Below are positions 16,798 through 25,186 of a stretch of DNA of 64,000 nt, one piece after another. A program made the translations under genes and the position numbers. The notes under the pieces are model-generated. The model saw only the letters and a list, made by a program, of their open reading frames with translations. It had not been told where the DNA came from and ran no database searches. How positions within the stretch are numbered: the stretch's first letter is position 1; each line of letters begins with the position of its first letter. The stretch covers positions 186,001-250,000 of the forward strand of contig CAJULQ010000002.1 of NCBI GenBank assembly GCA_910587595.1, given 5' to 3'. This DNA comes from an uncultured Christensenellaceae bacterium. Lineage in GTDB: Bacteria > Bacillota > Clostridia > Christensenellales > Pumilibacteraceae.

Positions 16798-17223
16798 ATG
16801 AAAATATTTTGGTTTATCGTGATCGGGATAGCGGGCGGCGTGATCGGCGGTATGGGTATGGGTGGCGGCACGTTGCTTATTCCGCTGTTAACGTTGTTTA
16901 CAAACACCGAACAGCATGTGGCGCAAGCCATCAATCTTATTGCATTTATTCCCATGTCGGCGGTAGCGCTTTTCATTCACGCCAAAAATAAGCTGTTAGA
17001 CGTTAAGTATTTGCTGTGGGTGGCGTTGCCCGCCGTGGCGGCCGGCGTGCCCGCGTCCTTTTTGTCGGCGGCGGTGGGCGGCAAGTCGCTGGGGCGGTAT
17101 TTCGGCATATTTCTCATGGTGCTGGGGGGATACCAACTGTGCGCGCTCATCGTGCAAAAAATTCGCGCGCAAAAAGAGGCCGAAAAGGAGAAAATACCTC
17201 TTTACAAAAGCGTTTATAAATGA
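16798..17223 (+). CDS. TSUP (TauE/SafE) half-transporter, second half
   Basis: A 141-residue membrane protein homologous to the preceding gene: about four hydrophobic helices, the repeated glycine motif GGMGMGGGTLLIPLL near the N-terminus and a short charged C-tail. The two halves carry the two inverted repeats of a normal TSUP permease as separate chains. This is not a frameshift: the second ORF has its own GAGAGGA ribosome site and ATG, and the two are separated by a clean stop and 9 bases. Confidence 0.82.
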   Translation: MKIFWFIVIGIAGGVIGGMGMGGGTLLIPLLTLFTNTEQHVAQAINLIAFIPMSAVALFIHAKNKLLDVKYLLWVALPAVAAGVPASFLSAAVGGKSLGRYFGIFLMVLGGYQLCALIVQKIRAQKEAEKEKIPLYKSVYK

Positions 17224-17229
17224 TATACT
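17201..17229 (+). promoter_or_regulatory. Promoter for the rnf operon
   Basis: TTTACA (17201-17206), 17-bp spacer, TATACT (17224-17229), inside the end of the TSUP gene and 42 bases before rnfC. Confidence 0.6.
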
Positions 17230-17271
17230 TAAAAACGAATTTACAGAACATGGGAAAGGAGCGGAGTTGCA

Positions 17272-18570
17272 TTGAATACGTTTGCCAACGGAATTCATCC
17301 CAAAGATAACAAGGAACGCACGCGTCGGTCGCCTATCACGCCATTGGCGGCACCGCAAACGGTGTATATCCCCTTGGGGCAACATGTGGGCAAAGAGGCA
17401 GTGCCCACGGTGGCAAAAGGCGATCGTGTGCAAATGGGGCAAAAGATAGGCGGCGCGGACGGGGCCATTTCCGCGTCCGTCTTTTCGTCTGTTTCGGGTG
17501 AAGTAACGGGCATAGAAAAGCGCGCCACCGCCACGGGGCATTGCATGCACGTGGTGATACAAAACGACGGCAAAGACGACGAAGTGTTGTTGCCGCCGCT
17601 TGCCGATCCCACGCCCGCGCAGATTGTGCAACGCATAGAGGACTGCGGCATTGTGGGCATGGGGGGCGCCGGATTTCCCACCGCCGTAAAATTGCGCCCG
17701 CGCGACCGTATAGACACGTTGCTTATCAATGCGGCGGAGTGCGAACCGTATTTAACGTGCGATTACCGCATCATGAAAGAGAAAGCCGTGTCTTTTCTCA
17801 GAGGGGCGCGGTATATGGCGCAAGCTCTGGGGCTTTCCGAGTTTACGGTGGGGATAGAAGATAACAAGAGCGACGTTGCCGAAGAACTGGAAAACACGGC
17901 AAAACATGAAAATATAGCTGCGAAAATAGTAGTATGTCACACAAAATACCCGCAAGGCGCCGAAAAACAACTCATTTATGCCGTTACGGGGCGCAAGGTG
18001 CGCGTGGGGAAACTGCCGGCAAGCGTGGGAGTGATCGTGCAAAACGTGCACACGGCGCTTGCGGTGTGCGAGGCTGTGGAACTCGGTAGAAAAAGTTTTT
18101 GCCGCGTTGTGACCGTTTCGGGCGACGGCGCGCGGCAAGCGGGCAACTATTCGGTGCGCACGGGCACGCTCGTATCCGACGTGTTGGCGGCGTGCGGCGG
18201 TGTGGGCGATAACGTTGTGAAATTGCTGTCGGGCGGCCCCATGATGGGGTTTGCGCTGTCGGACGGAGACGTTGCGGTAACGAAAACGACGAGCGGATTG
18301 GTGCTGCTGACGGCGGCCGAGGCCGAGCACGAAGAGGCAAGTTCGTGTATCAATTGCGCCGCATGCGTGCGTGCGTGTCCCATGCATTTGATGCCCGTAT
18401 ATATCGATGCGTGCATTTTGTCGGGCGATACGGCGGGCGCGAAGAAATACGGCGCCATGGATTGTATCGAATGCGGCAGTTGCGCCTATGTTTGTCCCGC
18501 GCGCCGTCCGTTGGTGCAGTCCATTCGGTTGGCCAAAAAGAAAATAAGAGCGAGAGGTGCGAATAAGTGA
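17272..18570 (+). CDS. rnfC: Ion-translocating oxidoreductase subunit RnfC
   Basis: RnfC is the peripheral NADH-binding subunit of the Rnf complex, which couples electron flow from reduced ferredoxin to NAD+ with export of Na+ or H+. The 432-residue product has the GMGGAGFPT nucleotide/flavin loop (129-136), an AAECEPY motif, and two ferredoxin-type [4Fe-4S] sites near the C-terminus (Cys 359/362/365/369 and 398/401/404/408). The TTG start has AAAGGAG upstream. It is first in the order C-D-G-E-A-B, the clostridial arrangement, and overlaps rnfD. Confidence 0.95.
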   Translation: MNTFANGIHPKDNKERTRRSPITPLAAPQTVYIPLGQHVGKEAVPTVAKGDRVQMGQKIGGADGAISASVFSSVSGEVTGIEKRATATGHCMHVVIQNDGKDDEVLLPPLADPTPAQIVQRIEDCGIVGMGGAGFPTAVKLRPRDRIDTLLINAAECEPYLTCDYRIMKEKAVSFLRGARYMAQALGLSEFTVGIEDNKSDVAEELENTAKHENIAAKIVVCHTKYPQGAEKQLIYAVTGRKVRVGKLPASVGVIVQNVHTALAVCEAVELGRKSFCRVVTVSGDGARQAGNYSVRTGTLVSDVLAACGGVGDNVVKLLSGGPMMGFALSDGDVAVTKTTSGLVLLTAAEAEHEEASSCINCAACVRACPMHLMPVYIDACILSGDTAGAKKYGAMDCIECGSCAYVCPARRPLVQSIRLAKKKIRARGANK

Positions 18571-19724
18571 AAAATTTAACGGTTTCGTCATCGCCGCATA
18601 TCGTGCAAAAAAGCAAAACCACGCGGAGCATCATGTTAGACGTGTTGGTCGCGTTGGCGCCCGCGCTCGTTATGTCCGTTTTATTGTTCGGGTATCATGT
18701 TTTGCTCAACGTTGCGGTGTGCATGGGCAGTTGTTTCGGGTTTGAATTGCTGTTTTCGTTGATACGCAAAAAAGATTTTTCGCGCAAGGCGGTAAAGCAG
18801 TCTTCTTGTTGGGATTGCTCGTGTTTGGTAACGGGGCTTATTTTGGCGCTCAACTTACCGCGCGTGATCGTAGTAGATAAATGGAATTGGAATGTATACC
18901 GTACTATGCCAGACATACAAGGCATTCGGGCGGCCGATTACGTGGCTTTTAGCGGCGATACGCTTGTTTTGTGCATGTTGGCGAGTTTGGTAGCCATTGT
19001 ACTGGTAAAGTTGCTGTTTGGCGGTATCGGCAAAAACTTTGCCAATCCGGCGGCTACCGCGCGCGTATTTTTGTTTTTGGCGTTCGGACTTACTTGGACG
19101 AACACCATGGGTTTGGGCAGCTTGCTGTCGGCGTCTACGGGCGCCACATGGCTGTCTTCTCTTGGCAAGCCTACGGGCGGACAAAACTTTTTTTGGCAAT
19201 TGTTTATCGGCAATCGCGGCGCCGCGGCGGTGGGTGAAACGTGCATGGTGGCGATTTTGTTGGGGTATTTGTATTTATCCGTTAAAAGGATCATCGATTT
19301 TCGTTTGCCGTTGATCATTATAGGAAGCGCCGCCGTGTTTGCCTTGCTGTTCGACGGGTTACCCCATCATTTGAAAGGGACGGCATTACTGAAGAACATG
19401 TTGGCACATTGTATGAGCGGCGGTTTGGTGTTCGGCGCCGTGTTTATGGCCACCGACTATTCCACCAGCCCCAATACTTTTTGGGGATCGGCTGTGTTCG
19501 GGGTGGGCATTGCGTTGTTTACTATGCTGATCCGCGCGTTTGCCAACGCGCCCGAAGGCATGAGTTTTACCATACTGATCATGAACTGCGTGGTGCCGCT
19601 CATCGATAAATGGATGGTGCCTCGTCCGTTCGGATATACCAAAGCGGTAAAAGAAAAACCGAAAAAGACGGCAGACAGTCCGTTGCCGTATAACGAAACG
19701 GATAAAGGAGGGGCGAAGATATGA
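18567..19724 (+). CDS. rnfD: Ion-translocating oxidoreductase subunit RnfD
   Basis: An integral membrane subunit of Rnf (385 residues, about nine to ten helices) that carries covalently bound FMN. The flavinylation motif is visible as SASTGATW with the acceptor threonine at about Thr194. The family motifs GGIGKNFANPAATARVF and FMATDYSTSP are intact. GTG start overlaps the rnfC stop by 4 bases, so the two are coupled. Function as part of the ion pump follows from the family. Confidence 0.94.
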   Translation: MKNLTVSSSPHIVQKSKTTRSIMLDVLVALAPALVMSVLLFGYHVLLNVAVCMGSCFGFELLFSLIRKKDFSRKAVKQSSCWDCSCLVTGLILALNLPRVIVVDKWNWNVYRTMPDIQGIRAADYVAFSGDTLVLCMLASLVAIVLVKLLFGGIGKNFANPAATARVFLFLAFGLTWTNTMGLGSLLSASTGATWLSSLGKPTGGQNFFWQLFIGNRGAAAVGETCMVAILLGYLYLSVKRIIDFRLPLIIIGSAAVFALLFDGLPHHLKGTALLKNMLAHCMSGGLVFGAVFMATDYSTSPNTFWGSAVFGVGIALFTMLIRAFANAPEGMSFTILIMNCVVPLIDKWMVPRPFGYTKAVKEKPKKTADSPLPYNETDKGGAKI

Positions 19725-20824
19725 CGCAGACCCAAACGTTGCGGCAAAAGTCGCCCCGTTCGCAAAACGGCAGATCGGGCGCGTTAGGCAATACATTGCG
19801 TTGCGTGCTCGTTTTGGGCGTGATTGCGGTGGTGTGCGTGGCTTTGCTTGCCGTGGCCAACCGCTTTTTGAAAACCGAAATTCAGTTGGATAAAGACACA
19901 AGCGCGCTTATCAATCAAATAGCCCCCACGGGAGCGGACGACAACACGGCGCATGCATCGTATATCAAAATGGTCGATCTCGGCAAGGGCGGTTATGCGC
20001 TCGGCGATTTAGACGCTTACAACAAAAAGTACGGTTCGAGCAGTCGCAAGGTGCGTGCTCTCTACACGTCTACCCATAAAGACACGGGCAAAGTAACGTT
20101 GGTTGTGGAGGCGGAAGGCAAAGGCTATGTGGACGCCGTTGTCATGCTGATTGCGTACGACCAAGACAACAAAATATCGGGTATTGTTACCAAATCGCAA
20201 AGCGAAAGTTTTTGGAGCCATATAAAAGACGTCGATCAACTGTATAAGGCGTTTATCGGAACGTCGGGAAAGATCGAGAGCGATTCCATTGCTTCGCAGA
20301 CGGGCGTGACGGTAAAGTATACTTTAGACGGCATGGTGAGCGCCGTGAATATCGCCAACGATTTTGTGGCGCGTTTGGGCGGCGACGACCAAGGCGGACA
20401 AACGCTCGTTGCGGTGACCGATCCCGAAAAATTGGAAAAGTTGGCCGTTGTGTCAGATGCCCAAACGTTTTTGTTTACGGCGGTGGATACCGCCACCGTG
20501 GCGGGCGTGTATGCGGGCAATAACGGCGATTATATCGTAGAGGCGGCCAGCGGATTAGGCAGCCACAGCGAAGTGACGCTTTTGGTAAAGATCGAAAACG
20601 GCACGGTGGTGAAAGTGGCGCATGTGAGTGACGGGTTCAGCGAATACGTCCAGTTTTTCCGCGACAATACGGAACTCAACAAAATATTTGCAGGCAAGAC
20701 GGCGGCCGACGTGGCGGCGCTCGACGCCAAAGAATTGGCGAGCAGTACGGGTGCTACCAAGTCGGCGCAAGGCGTGTGTACCGCCGTGGCCAATGCGTTG
20801 GCGTATGCGGCGGAGGAGGCATAG
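19721..20824 (+). CDS. rnfG: Ion-translocating oxidoreductase subunit RnfG, duplicated FMN domain
   Basis: RnfG is the membrane-anchored flavoprotein of Rnf with FMN bound to a threonine. Here it is 367 residues, against about 190-210 for the usual form. After one transmembrane helix (about 27-47) there are two FMN-binding-like domains: the first (about 125-217) ends with QTGVTVKY, where Thr197 fits the acceptor position in a weakened motif; the second (about 265-360) carries a good SSTGATKS motif with Thr346. Frame and spacing are intact, so this is a real internal duplication. ATG overlaps the rnfD stop by 4 bases. Confidence 0.88.
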   Translation: MTQTQTLRQKSPRSQNGRSGALGNTLRCVLVLGVIAVVCVALLAVANRFLKTEIQLDKDTSALINQIAPTGADDNTAHASYIKMVDLGKGGYALGDLDAYNKKYGSSSRKVRALYTSTHKDTGKVTLVVEAEGKGYVDAVVMLIAYDQDNKISGIVTKSQSESFWSHIKDVDQLYKAFIGTSGKIESDSIASQTGVTVKYTLDGMVSAVNIANDFVARLGGDDQGGQTLVAVTDPEKLEKLAVVSDAQTFLFTAVDTATVAGVYAGNNGDYIVEAASGLGSHSEVTLLVKIENGTVVKVAHVSDGFSEYVQFFRDNTELNKIFAGKTAADVAALDAKELASSTGATKSAQGVCTAVANALAYAAEEA

Positions 20825-20827
20825 CGT

Positions 20828-21430
20828 ATGGATACCAAAAAACTCAAAGAAACGGCGCTCGGCGGCATACTGAACAATCCCGTATTTGTGTTGGTTTTGG
20901 GCATGTGTCCTACCATCGGCATGTCTACCAACGTGACCAACGCGCTCGGCTTGGGGTTGGCAACGGCGTTTGTGTTGCTGTTTTCCAATATCTTTGTTTC
21001 GCTACTGCGCAAAGTGATCCCCGATAAAGTGCGGTTACCCTCGTACATCATCATTATCGCCACGTTTGTTACGCTTGTCAAAATGTTTCTCGAAAAGTTT
21101 TTGCCCGCGCTGTACGCGTCGATCGGGCAGTTTATTCCGCTTATTGTGGTAAACTGCATTATTTTGGGGCGTGCGGAGGCGTTTGCCGGCAAAAACAGCG
21201 TAGGGTATGCCGCCGTGGACGGCATCAGCATGGGGCTTGGTTTTACCGCGTCGTTGGTGATATTGGGCGCTATACGCATGGCGCTGATCGCCGCAGGCAT
21301 GTCTATCTTTCAAACGGCGGCGGGCGGCTTTATCACGCTCGGCCTATTGATGGCGCTGTTTAACTATATACTCAATATCTACCGCAATCATCGCAAAGCG
21401 GGACTGCTGAAAGGAGGGGCAAACGTATGA
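20828..21430 (+). CDS. rnfE: Ion-translocating oxidoreductase subunit RnfE
   Basis: A 200-residue, six-helix membrane subunit of Rnf, paired with the inverted-topology homologue RnfA. Characteristic stretches are NPVFVLVLGMCPTIGMST near the N-terminus, where the single cysteine helps hold the intramembrane Fe-S centre shared with RnfA, and VNCIILGRAEAFA in the middle. GAGGAGG precedes the ATG, and the stop overlaps rnfA by 4 bases. Confidence 0.95.
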   Translation: MDTKKLKETALGGILNNPVFVLVLGMCPTIGMSTNVTNALGLGLATAFVLLFSNIFVSLLRKVIPDKVRLPSYIIIIATFVTLVKMFLEKFLPALYASIGQFIPLIVVNCIILGRAEAFAGKNSVGYAAVDGISMGLGFTASLVILGAIRMALIAAGMSIFQTAAGGFITLGLLMALFNYILNIYRNHRKAGLLKGGANV

Positions 21431-22008
21431 GCATAGCAAGTATCATAACCATTGTGCTCTCCGCCGTTTTGACGGAAAATATCGTGCTCAGCAAAACGTT
21501 GGGTATATGTCCGTTGTTGGGTACCAGCAAAAAGACCGATTCCGCCGTGGGCATGGGGTTGGCCGTAACGTTTGTGATCACCGTGTCGAGCGTGGTGTGT
21601 TACGGATTGTTTCAGTTGCTTTCCCTTTGGAACATTGTATATTTGCAGACCATTGTGTTCATTTTGGTGATCGCCTCGCTGGTGCAACTGCTCGATATCG
21701 TGTTAAAACGCTTTAGCCCCACGCTTTATAACTCGTTGGGCATCTATTTGGCGCTTATCACCACCAATTGCACGGTGCTCGGCACGGCAAATTTGGTGAT
21801 CGATAAAGGCTATAACTTGTTGGAAACGTTTGTGTTCGGGTTTTTTACGGGTATCGGGTTTACCATGGTGCTCATTTTGATGTCGGGCATACGCGAAAAA
21901 CTCAACCGCGCGCATATTCCCGCGCCGTTTGCGGGGTTTCCCATAGCGCTCATCATTGCGGGCATACTTGCCATGGCATTTGCCGGTTTTTCGGGGTTTG
22001 CATTTTAG
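21427..22008 (+). CDS. rnfA: Ion-translocating oxidoreductase subunit RnfA
   Basis: A 193-residue, six-helix membrane subunit of Rnf. Family motifs are TENIVLSKTLGICPLLGTSKK (with the conserved cysteine) and LITTNCTVLGTANL. Together with RnfE it forms the membrane core that carries electrons between the two faces. AAAGGAGG lies inside the end of rnfE, and the start overlaps its stop, so translation is coupled. Confidence 0.95.
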   Translation: MSIASIITIVLSAVLTENIVLSKTLGICPLLGTSKKTDSAVGMGLAVTFVITVSSVVCYGLFQLLSLWNIVYLQTIVFILVIASLVQLLDIVLKRFSPTLYNSLGIYLALITTNCTVLGTANLVIDKGYNLLETFVFGFFTGIGFTMVLILMSGIREKLNRAHIPAPFAGFPIALIIAGILAMAFAGFSGFAF

Positions 22009-22020
22009 GAGGATAGACGC

Positions 22021-22860
22021 ATGACGTTTTTTATGACGTATATATTGCCGGTGTTGGTCGTGGGCGTTTTGGCGGCGTTGTTTGCGTTTTGTCTGAGTTT
22101 TTTGGGCGAAAAATTGGCGGTGGATCGCGATGCGCGTATCGACGAGATCGAACGAAATTTGGCGGGCGCCAATTGCGGCGGGTGCGGCTATCCCGGTTGC
22201 TCGGCGTTTGCCGAGGCGCTTTTTAAGGGAGAGGCAAAACCGAGCCAGTGCAATCCCACCGCCGCGGCCAACAAGGCCAATATCGCGCGCATTTTGGGCA
22301 TGAGCGAAGAAAAGAGCCGCGAAACGGTAGCGGTGGTGCATTGTATCGGCGGCAACAAGTGCCGCAATAAATACGACTACCAAGGCTATGGCGATTGCGA
22401 ATCGGCGCAACTGATCGCCGACGGCAACAAGGCTTGCGAAGTGGGTTGCATGGGGCTGGGCAGTTGCACCGAAAGTTGCAAATACAATGCTGTTTCGGTA
22501 GACAAAGACCTCGGATTTGCCATTGTGGACGAGCAAAAATGCACGAGTTGCGGCGCTTGCGTGGCCGTGTGCCCCAAAAAGATCATAGGGCGCATTCCAA
22601 AAGACGCTAAAGTGTATGTGGCTTGTTCCAACACGCACCGCGGCAAAGAGGTGAGTTCGGTATGCGAACGCGGCTGCATCGCTTGCGGACTGTGCCAAAA
22701 GAACTGCCCGACGGGCGCTATAACGCTTTCCAACAATTTGGCGGCCATCGACTACGACAAATGCATCGGTTGCGGCAAGTGCAAAGAAGTTTGCCCGCGC
22801 AAATGTATTTTGCCGTTTGCGCCTACGTATTCGGCGGCCAAAGATCTTGTGACCAAATAG
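22021..22860 (+). CDS. rnfB: Ion-translocating oxidoreductase subunit RnfB
   Basis: RnfB is the ferredoxin-facing electron entry subunit. The 279-residue product has one N-terminal membrane helix (about 7-29), the NCGGCGYPGC cluster site (Cys 52/55/60 plus Cys77), extra cysteines at 108-153, and three ferredoxin-type motifs (Cys 174/177/180/184, 219/222/225/229 and 248/251/254/258). It is last in the operon, 12 bases after rnfA with AGGAGG before the ATG. A small A/T-rich inverted repeat follows the stop codon at about 22864-22881. Confidence 0.95.
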   Translation: MTFFMTYILPVLVVGVLAALFAFCLSFLGEKLAVDRDARIDEIERNLAGANCGGCGYPGCSAFAEALFKGEAKPSQCNPTAAANKANIARILGMSEEKSRETVAVVHCIGGNKCRNKYDYQGYGDCESAQLIADGNKACEVGCMGLGSCTESCKYNAVSVDKDLGFAIVDEQKCTSCGACVAVCPKKIIGRIPKDAKVYVACSNTHRGKEVSSVCERGCIACGLCQKNCPTGAITLSNNLAAIDYDKCIGCGKCKEVCPRKCILPFAPTYSAAKDLVTK

Positions 22861-22909
22861 ATCGGTTTTTATATAAAACCGTGCGCGTGCCAAGAAAGGA
22901 CAAAACCCG

Positions 22910-24250
22910 ATGATCAAGGATATGACGGTAGGCAAGCCCGTCAAAGTGATACTTGCTTTTTCGTTGCCCATGCTGCTGAGCATGGCGTTTCAACAGTTAT
23001 ATAACATTGCCGACAGCGTGATCGCCGGCAAGTTTGCGGGCACCGATGCGTTGGCGGCTATCGGTGTTTCTTTTCCCGTTACCATGCTGTTTTTGGCGGT
23101 TGCCATGGGCGCGAGCGTGGGCAGTTCGGTGATCGTTTCGCAATATTTCGGCGTGAAGAAAACGGCCAAAATGCGGTCGGCCATACACACGAGCATCATA
23201 GCGATCATGGCGACGGCGGCTTTTCTCACCGCGCTGGGCTTTGTGATCTGCAAACCCGTGATCAAGCTGTTGCAAACGCCGTCCGAGATCTTGGGCGCGG
23301 CCAACACGTATTTGTATATTTACATAGCGGGTTTGCCGTTTTTATTCCTATATAACGCCGCTACCGCCATTTTCACGGGATTGGGCGACAGCCGCACGCC
23401 GTTGTATTTTTTGATCTTTTCGTCCGTTTTCAACGTTGTGCTCGATATCGTGTTTGTTACGGCGGTGCAATGGGGCGTGAAAGGCGTGGCTTGGGCCACT
23501 TTTATCGCGCAAGGCATTAGCGGCGTGTTGGCCATGATCACCTTGCTCGCGCGCGTTTCCAAAATGAAAACGGAAGAGCCTTTCAAACATTTCGATCGCG
23601 CGTTGTTGAAAAAGATATGCACGGTGGCCGTGCCGAGCATACTGCAGCAGTCTTTTATATCGGTAGGGCAACTTTGCGTGCAAGGTCTTATCAATTCGTT
23701 CGGCACGCCCGTCATAGCGGGATACAGCGCGGCGATCAAAGTGAATATTTTTTGCGTTGCCATTTTTAACACCATGTCTAACGCGCTCAGTTCGTTCACG
23801 GCGCAAAATACGGGAGCGGGCGATTACGAGCGCGTCAAAAAAGGGTATCCCGCGGCGCTAGGGATCATGGCGGCGGTAACGGTGGTTTTTACGGCGGTGT
23901 TGGTGTTTGCCGGCAAATATCTTGTGGCGCTGTTTACAGACGGCAACAACGACGAAAACGTGATCGACGCGGGCAAAAAGTTTTTGTGGTTTGTGGCGGC
24001 GGGGTATCCCATTGTGGCCTATAAAGTGATCACCGACGGATTATTGCGCGGTTCGGGGTATATGTCGGCGTTTATGATCTCCACCTTTACCGATCTTATC
24101 GTGCGGGTGGGCGTTTCGTTTGCTTTGGCGGGGCAAATGGGATTTACGGCGGTGTGCGTGTCTTTTCCCGTGGGGTGGGCGCTCGGCGCGTTGATTTCCA
24201 TGGGATTTTATCTTTCGGGCAAATGGAAAAACAAGTCGCAAGTAAAATAA
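22910..24250 (+). CDS. MATE family efflux transporter
   Basis: A 446-residue, twelve-helix transporter of the MATE family, which exports cationic drugs and metabolites in exchange for Na+ or H+. Visible are the N-terminal LSMAFQQLYNIADSVI motif, the VSQYFG loop, the TGLGDSRTPLYF segment in the middle and the matching ALGIMAAVTVV region of the second six-helix bundle. The DinF/NorM-like clostridial branch fits best. Substrate is not predictable. It starts 49 bases after rnfB with AAAGGA upstream and no clear promoter, so it may be read through from the rnf operon. Confidence 0.9.
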   Translation: MIKDMTVGKPVKVILAFSLPMLLSMAFQQLYNIADSVIAGKFAGTDALAAIGVSFPVTMLFLAVAMGASVGSSVIVSQYFGVKKTAKMRSAIHTSIIAIMATAAFLTALGFVICKPVIKLLQTPSEILGAANTYLYIYIAGLPFLFLYNAATAIFTGLGDSRTPLYFLIFSSVFNVVLDIVFVTAVQWGVKGVAWATFIAQGISGVLAMITLLARVSKMKTEEPFKHFDRALLKKICTVAVPSILQQSFISVGQLCVQGLINSFGTPVIAGYSAAIKVNIFCVAIFNTMSNALSSFTAQNTGAGDYERVKKGYPAALGIMAAVTVVFTAVLVFAGKYLVALFTDGNNDENVIDAGKKFLWFVAAGYPIVAYKVITDGLLRGSGYMSAFMISTFTDLIVRVGVSFALAGQMGFTAVCVSFPVGWALGALISMGFYLSGKWKNKSQVK

Positions 24251-24277
24251 ACGGCGTTCTAAAGTGCCGTAGGAAAA

Positions 24278-24285
24278 CATACAAT
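24278..24285 (+). promoter_or_regulatory. Possible sigma-E -10 element before pdaB-like gene
   Basis: CATACAAT matches the sigma-E -10 consensus CATACAnT exactly, and TTCTAAA 14 bases upstream is a weak -35. A start here would fall within the 5' arm of the MATE terminator, so the new transcript could escape it. Tentative. Confidence 0.3.
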
Positions 24286-24330
24286 AAACCGTACGAAAAG
24301 TTGTTGCCGCCGTGCGGTTTGTTTTATTTG
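24286..24330 (+). terminator. Intrinsic terminator after the MATE gene
   Basis: A 10-bp stem AAACCGTACG / CGTGCGGTTT (24286-24295, 24311-24320, one G-U pair) followed by the T-rich tail TTTGTTTTATTT. Confidence 0.75.
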
Positions 24331-24411
24331 CGTAAAAAAGGCAAATTTCGACAAAAACGGTGCGAATTCTTGCGCGACAATGCAGTAGTATAAAGGAGTC
24401 GTGAGCAGACT

Positions 24412-25179
24412 ATGCGTTTTTTGGTTATGAAAAAATCGGGCATCGTGAAAACGACGATCGTGGCGCTTGTGCTGTGCCTATTGGCGGGCACGGTGGGTAT
24501 CACGGGAGCGGCGGCCGTATACGGCGGCAAAACCACGCGAAAGCTACCTATCTACGCCGTGCAAACGGAAGAAAAGGTGGTGGCGCTGTCGTTCGACGCA
24601 AGTTGGGGCGCCGAAAAAACCAAAGACATTTTAGACACGCTGACGCGTTACGACGTTTGCGCCGATTACTTCGTGGTGAGCCATTGGGTGGAGAAAAACG
24701 CCGATATGCTCAAAACCCTCAGCGAAAGCGGTCGGATCGAAGTGGGAACGCACAGCAATACGCACCCGCATATGTCCAAACTGTCGCGCAGTCAGATGGC
24801 GTTGGAGCTGTCGGCGTCGGTAAGCATCATCGAAAACTGTATCGGCAAAAAAGTGGAACTGTTCCGTCCGCCGTTCGGCGATTACAGCGACGCGCTGTTA
24901 GAAGAGGCGGAAAAGTTGGGGCTGTATACCATTCAGTGGGATGTAGACAGTTTGGATTGGAAAGATCTTTCCGCGCAAGCCATGGCGGAACGGGTCTTGA
25001 AAGGCGTGAAGAACGGAAGTATAGTGCTCATGCATAACGACGGCAAAAACACCGTGCAGGCGTTGCCGCTCATTATCGAAGGACTGAAAAACAAAGGCTA
25101 TACGTTTAAGACGATCGGAGAGATTATCTATCGGGATAACTACGAGATCGACCATACGGGCCGCCAAATAAGGAGATGA
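24412..25179 (+). CDS. pdaB: Polysaccharide deacetylase, PdaB-like sporulation type
   Basis: A 255-residue secreted or membrane-anchored carbohydrate esterase 4 protein. An N-terminal membrane segment (about 12-37) is followed by the NodB domain: FDASWG (61-66) in place of the usual T-F-D-D motif, the metal-binding HSNTHPH (114-120), RPPFGDYS (152-159) and a final SIVLMHND. The replacement of the second Asp by a non-acidic residue within FD-x-SWG is typical of PdaB, a sporulation protein of endospore formers. Two starts are possible (24412, 24427). Its function in spore peptidoglycan is from the family; with the altered motif, activity is uncertain. Confidence 0.82.
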   Translation: MRFLVMKKSGIVKTTIVALVLCLLAGTVGITGAAAVYGGKTTRKLPIYAVQTEEKVVALSFDASWGAEKTKDILDTLTRYDVCADYFVVSHWVEKNADMLKTLSESGRIEVGTHSNTHPHMSKLSRSQMALELSASVSIIENCIGKKVELFRPPFGDYSDALLEEAEKLGLYTIQWDVDSLDWKDLSAQAMAERVLKGVKNGSIVLMHNDGKNTVQALPLIIEGLKNKGYTFKTIGEIIYRDNYEIDHTGRQIRR

Positions 25180-25186
25180 ATTACCT

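Noticed and set aside
16378..17223. Frameshifted single TSUP gene
   Set aside because: The first half ends in a clean stop, GAGAGGA and a new ATG follow, and both halves are complete repeats. Two genes is the better reading.
21703..22983. A 426-codon minus-strand frame across rnfA, rnfB and the MATE start
   Set aside because: It overlaps three well-recognised genes on the opposite strand and shows no domain of its own.
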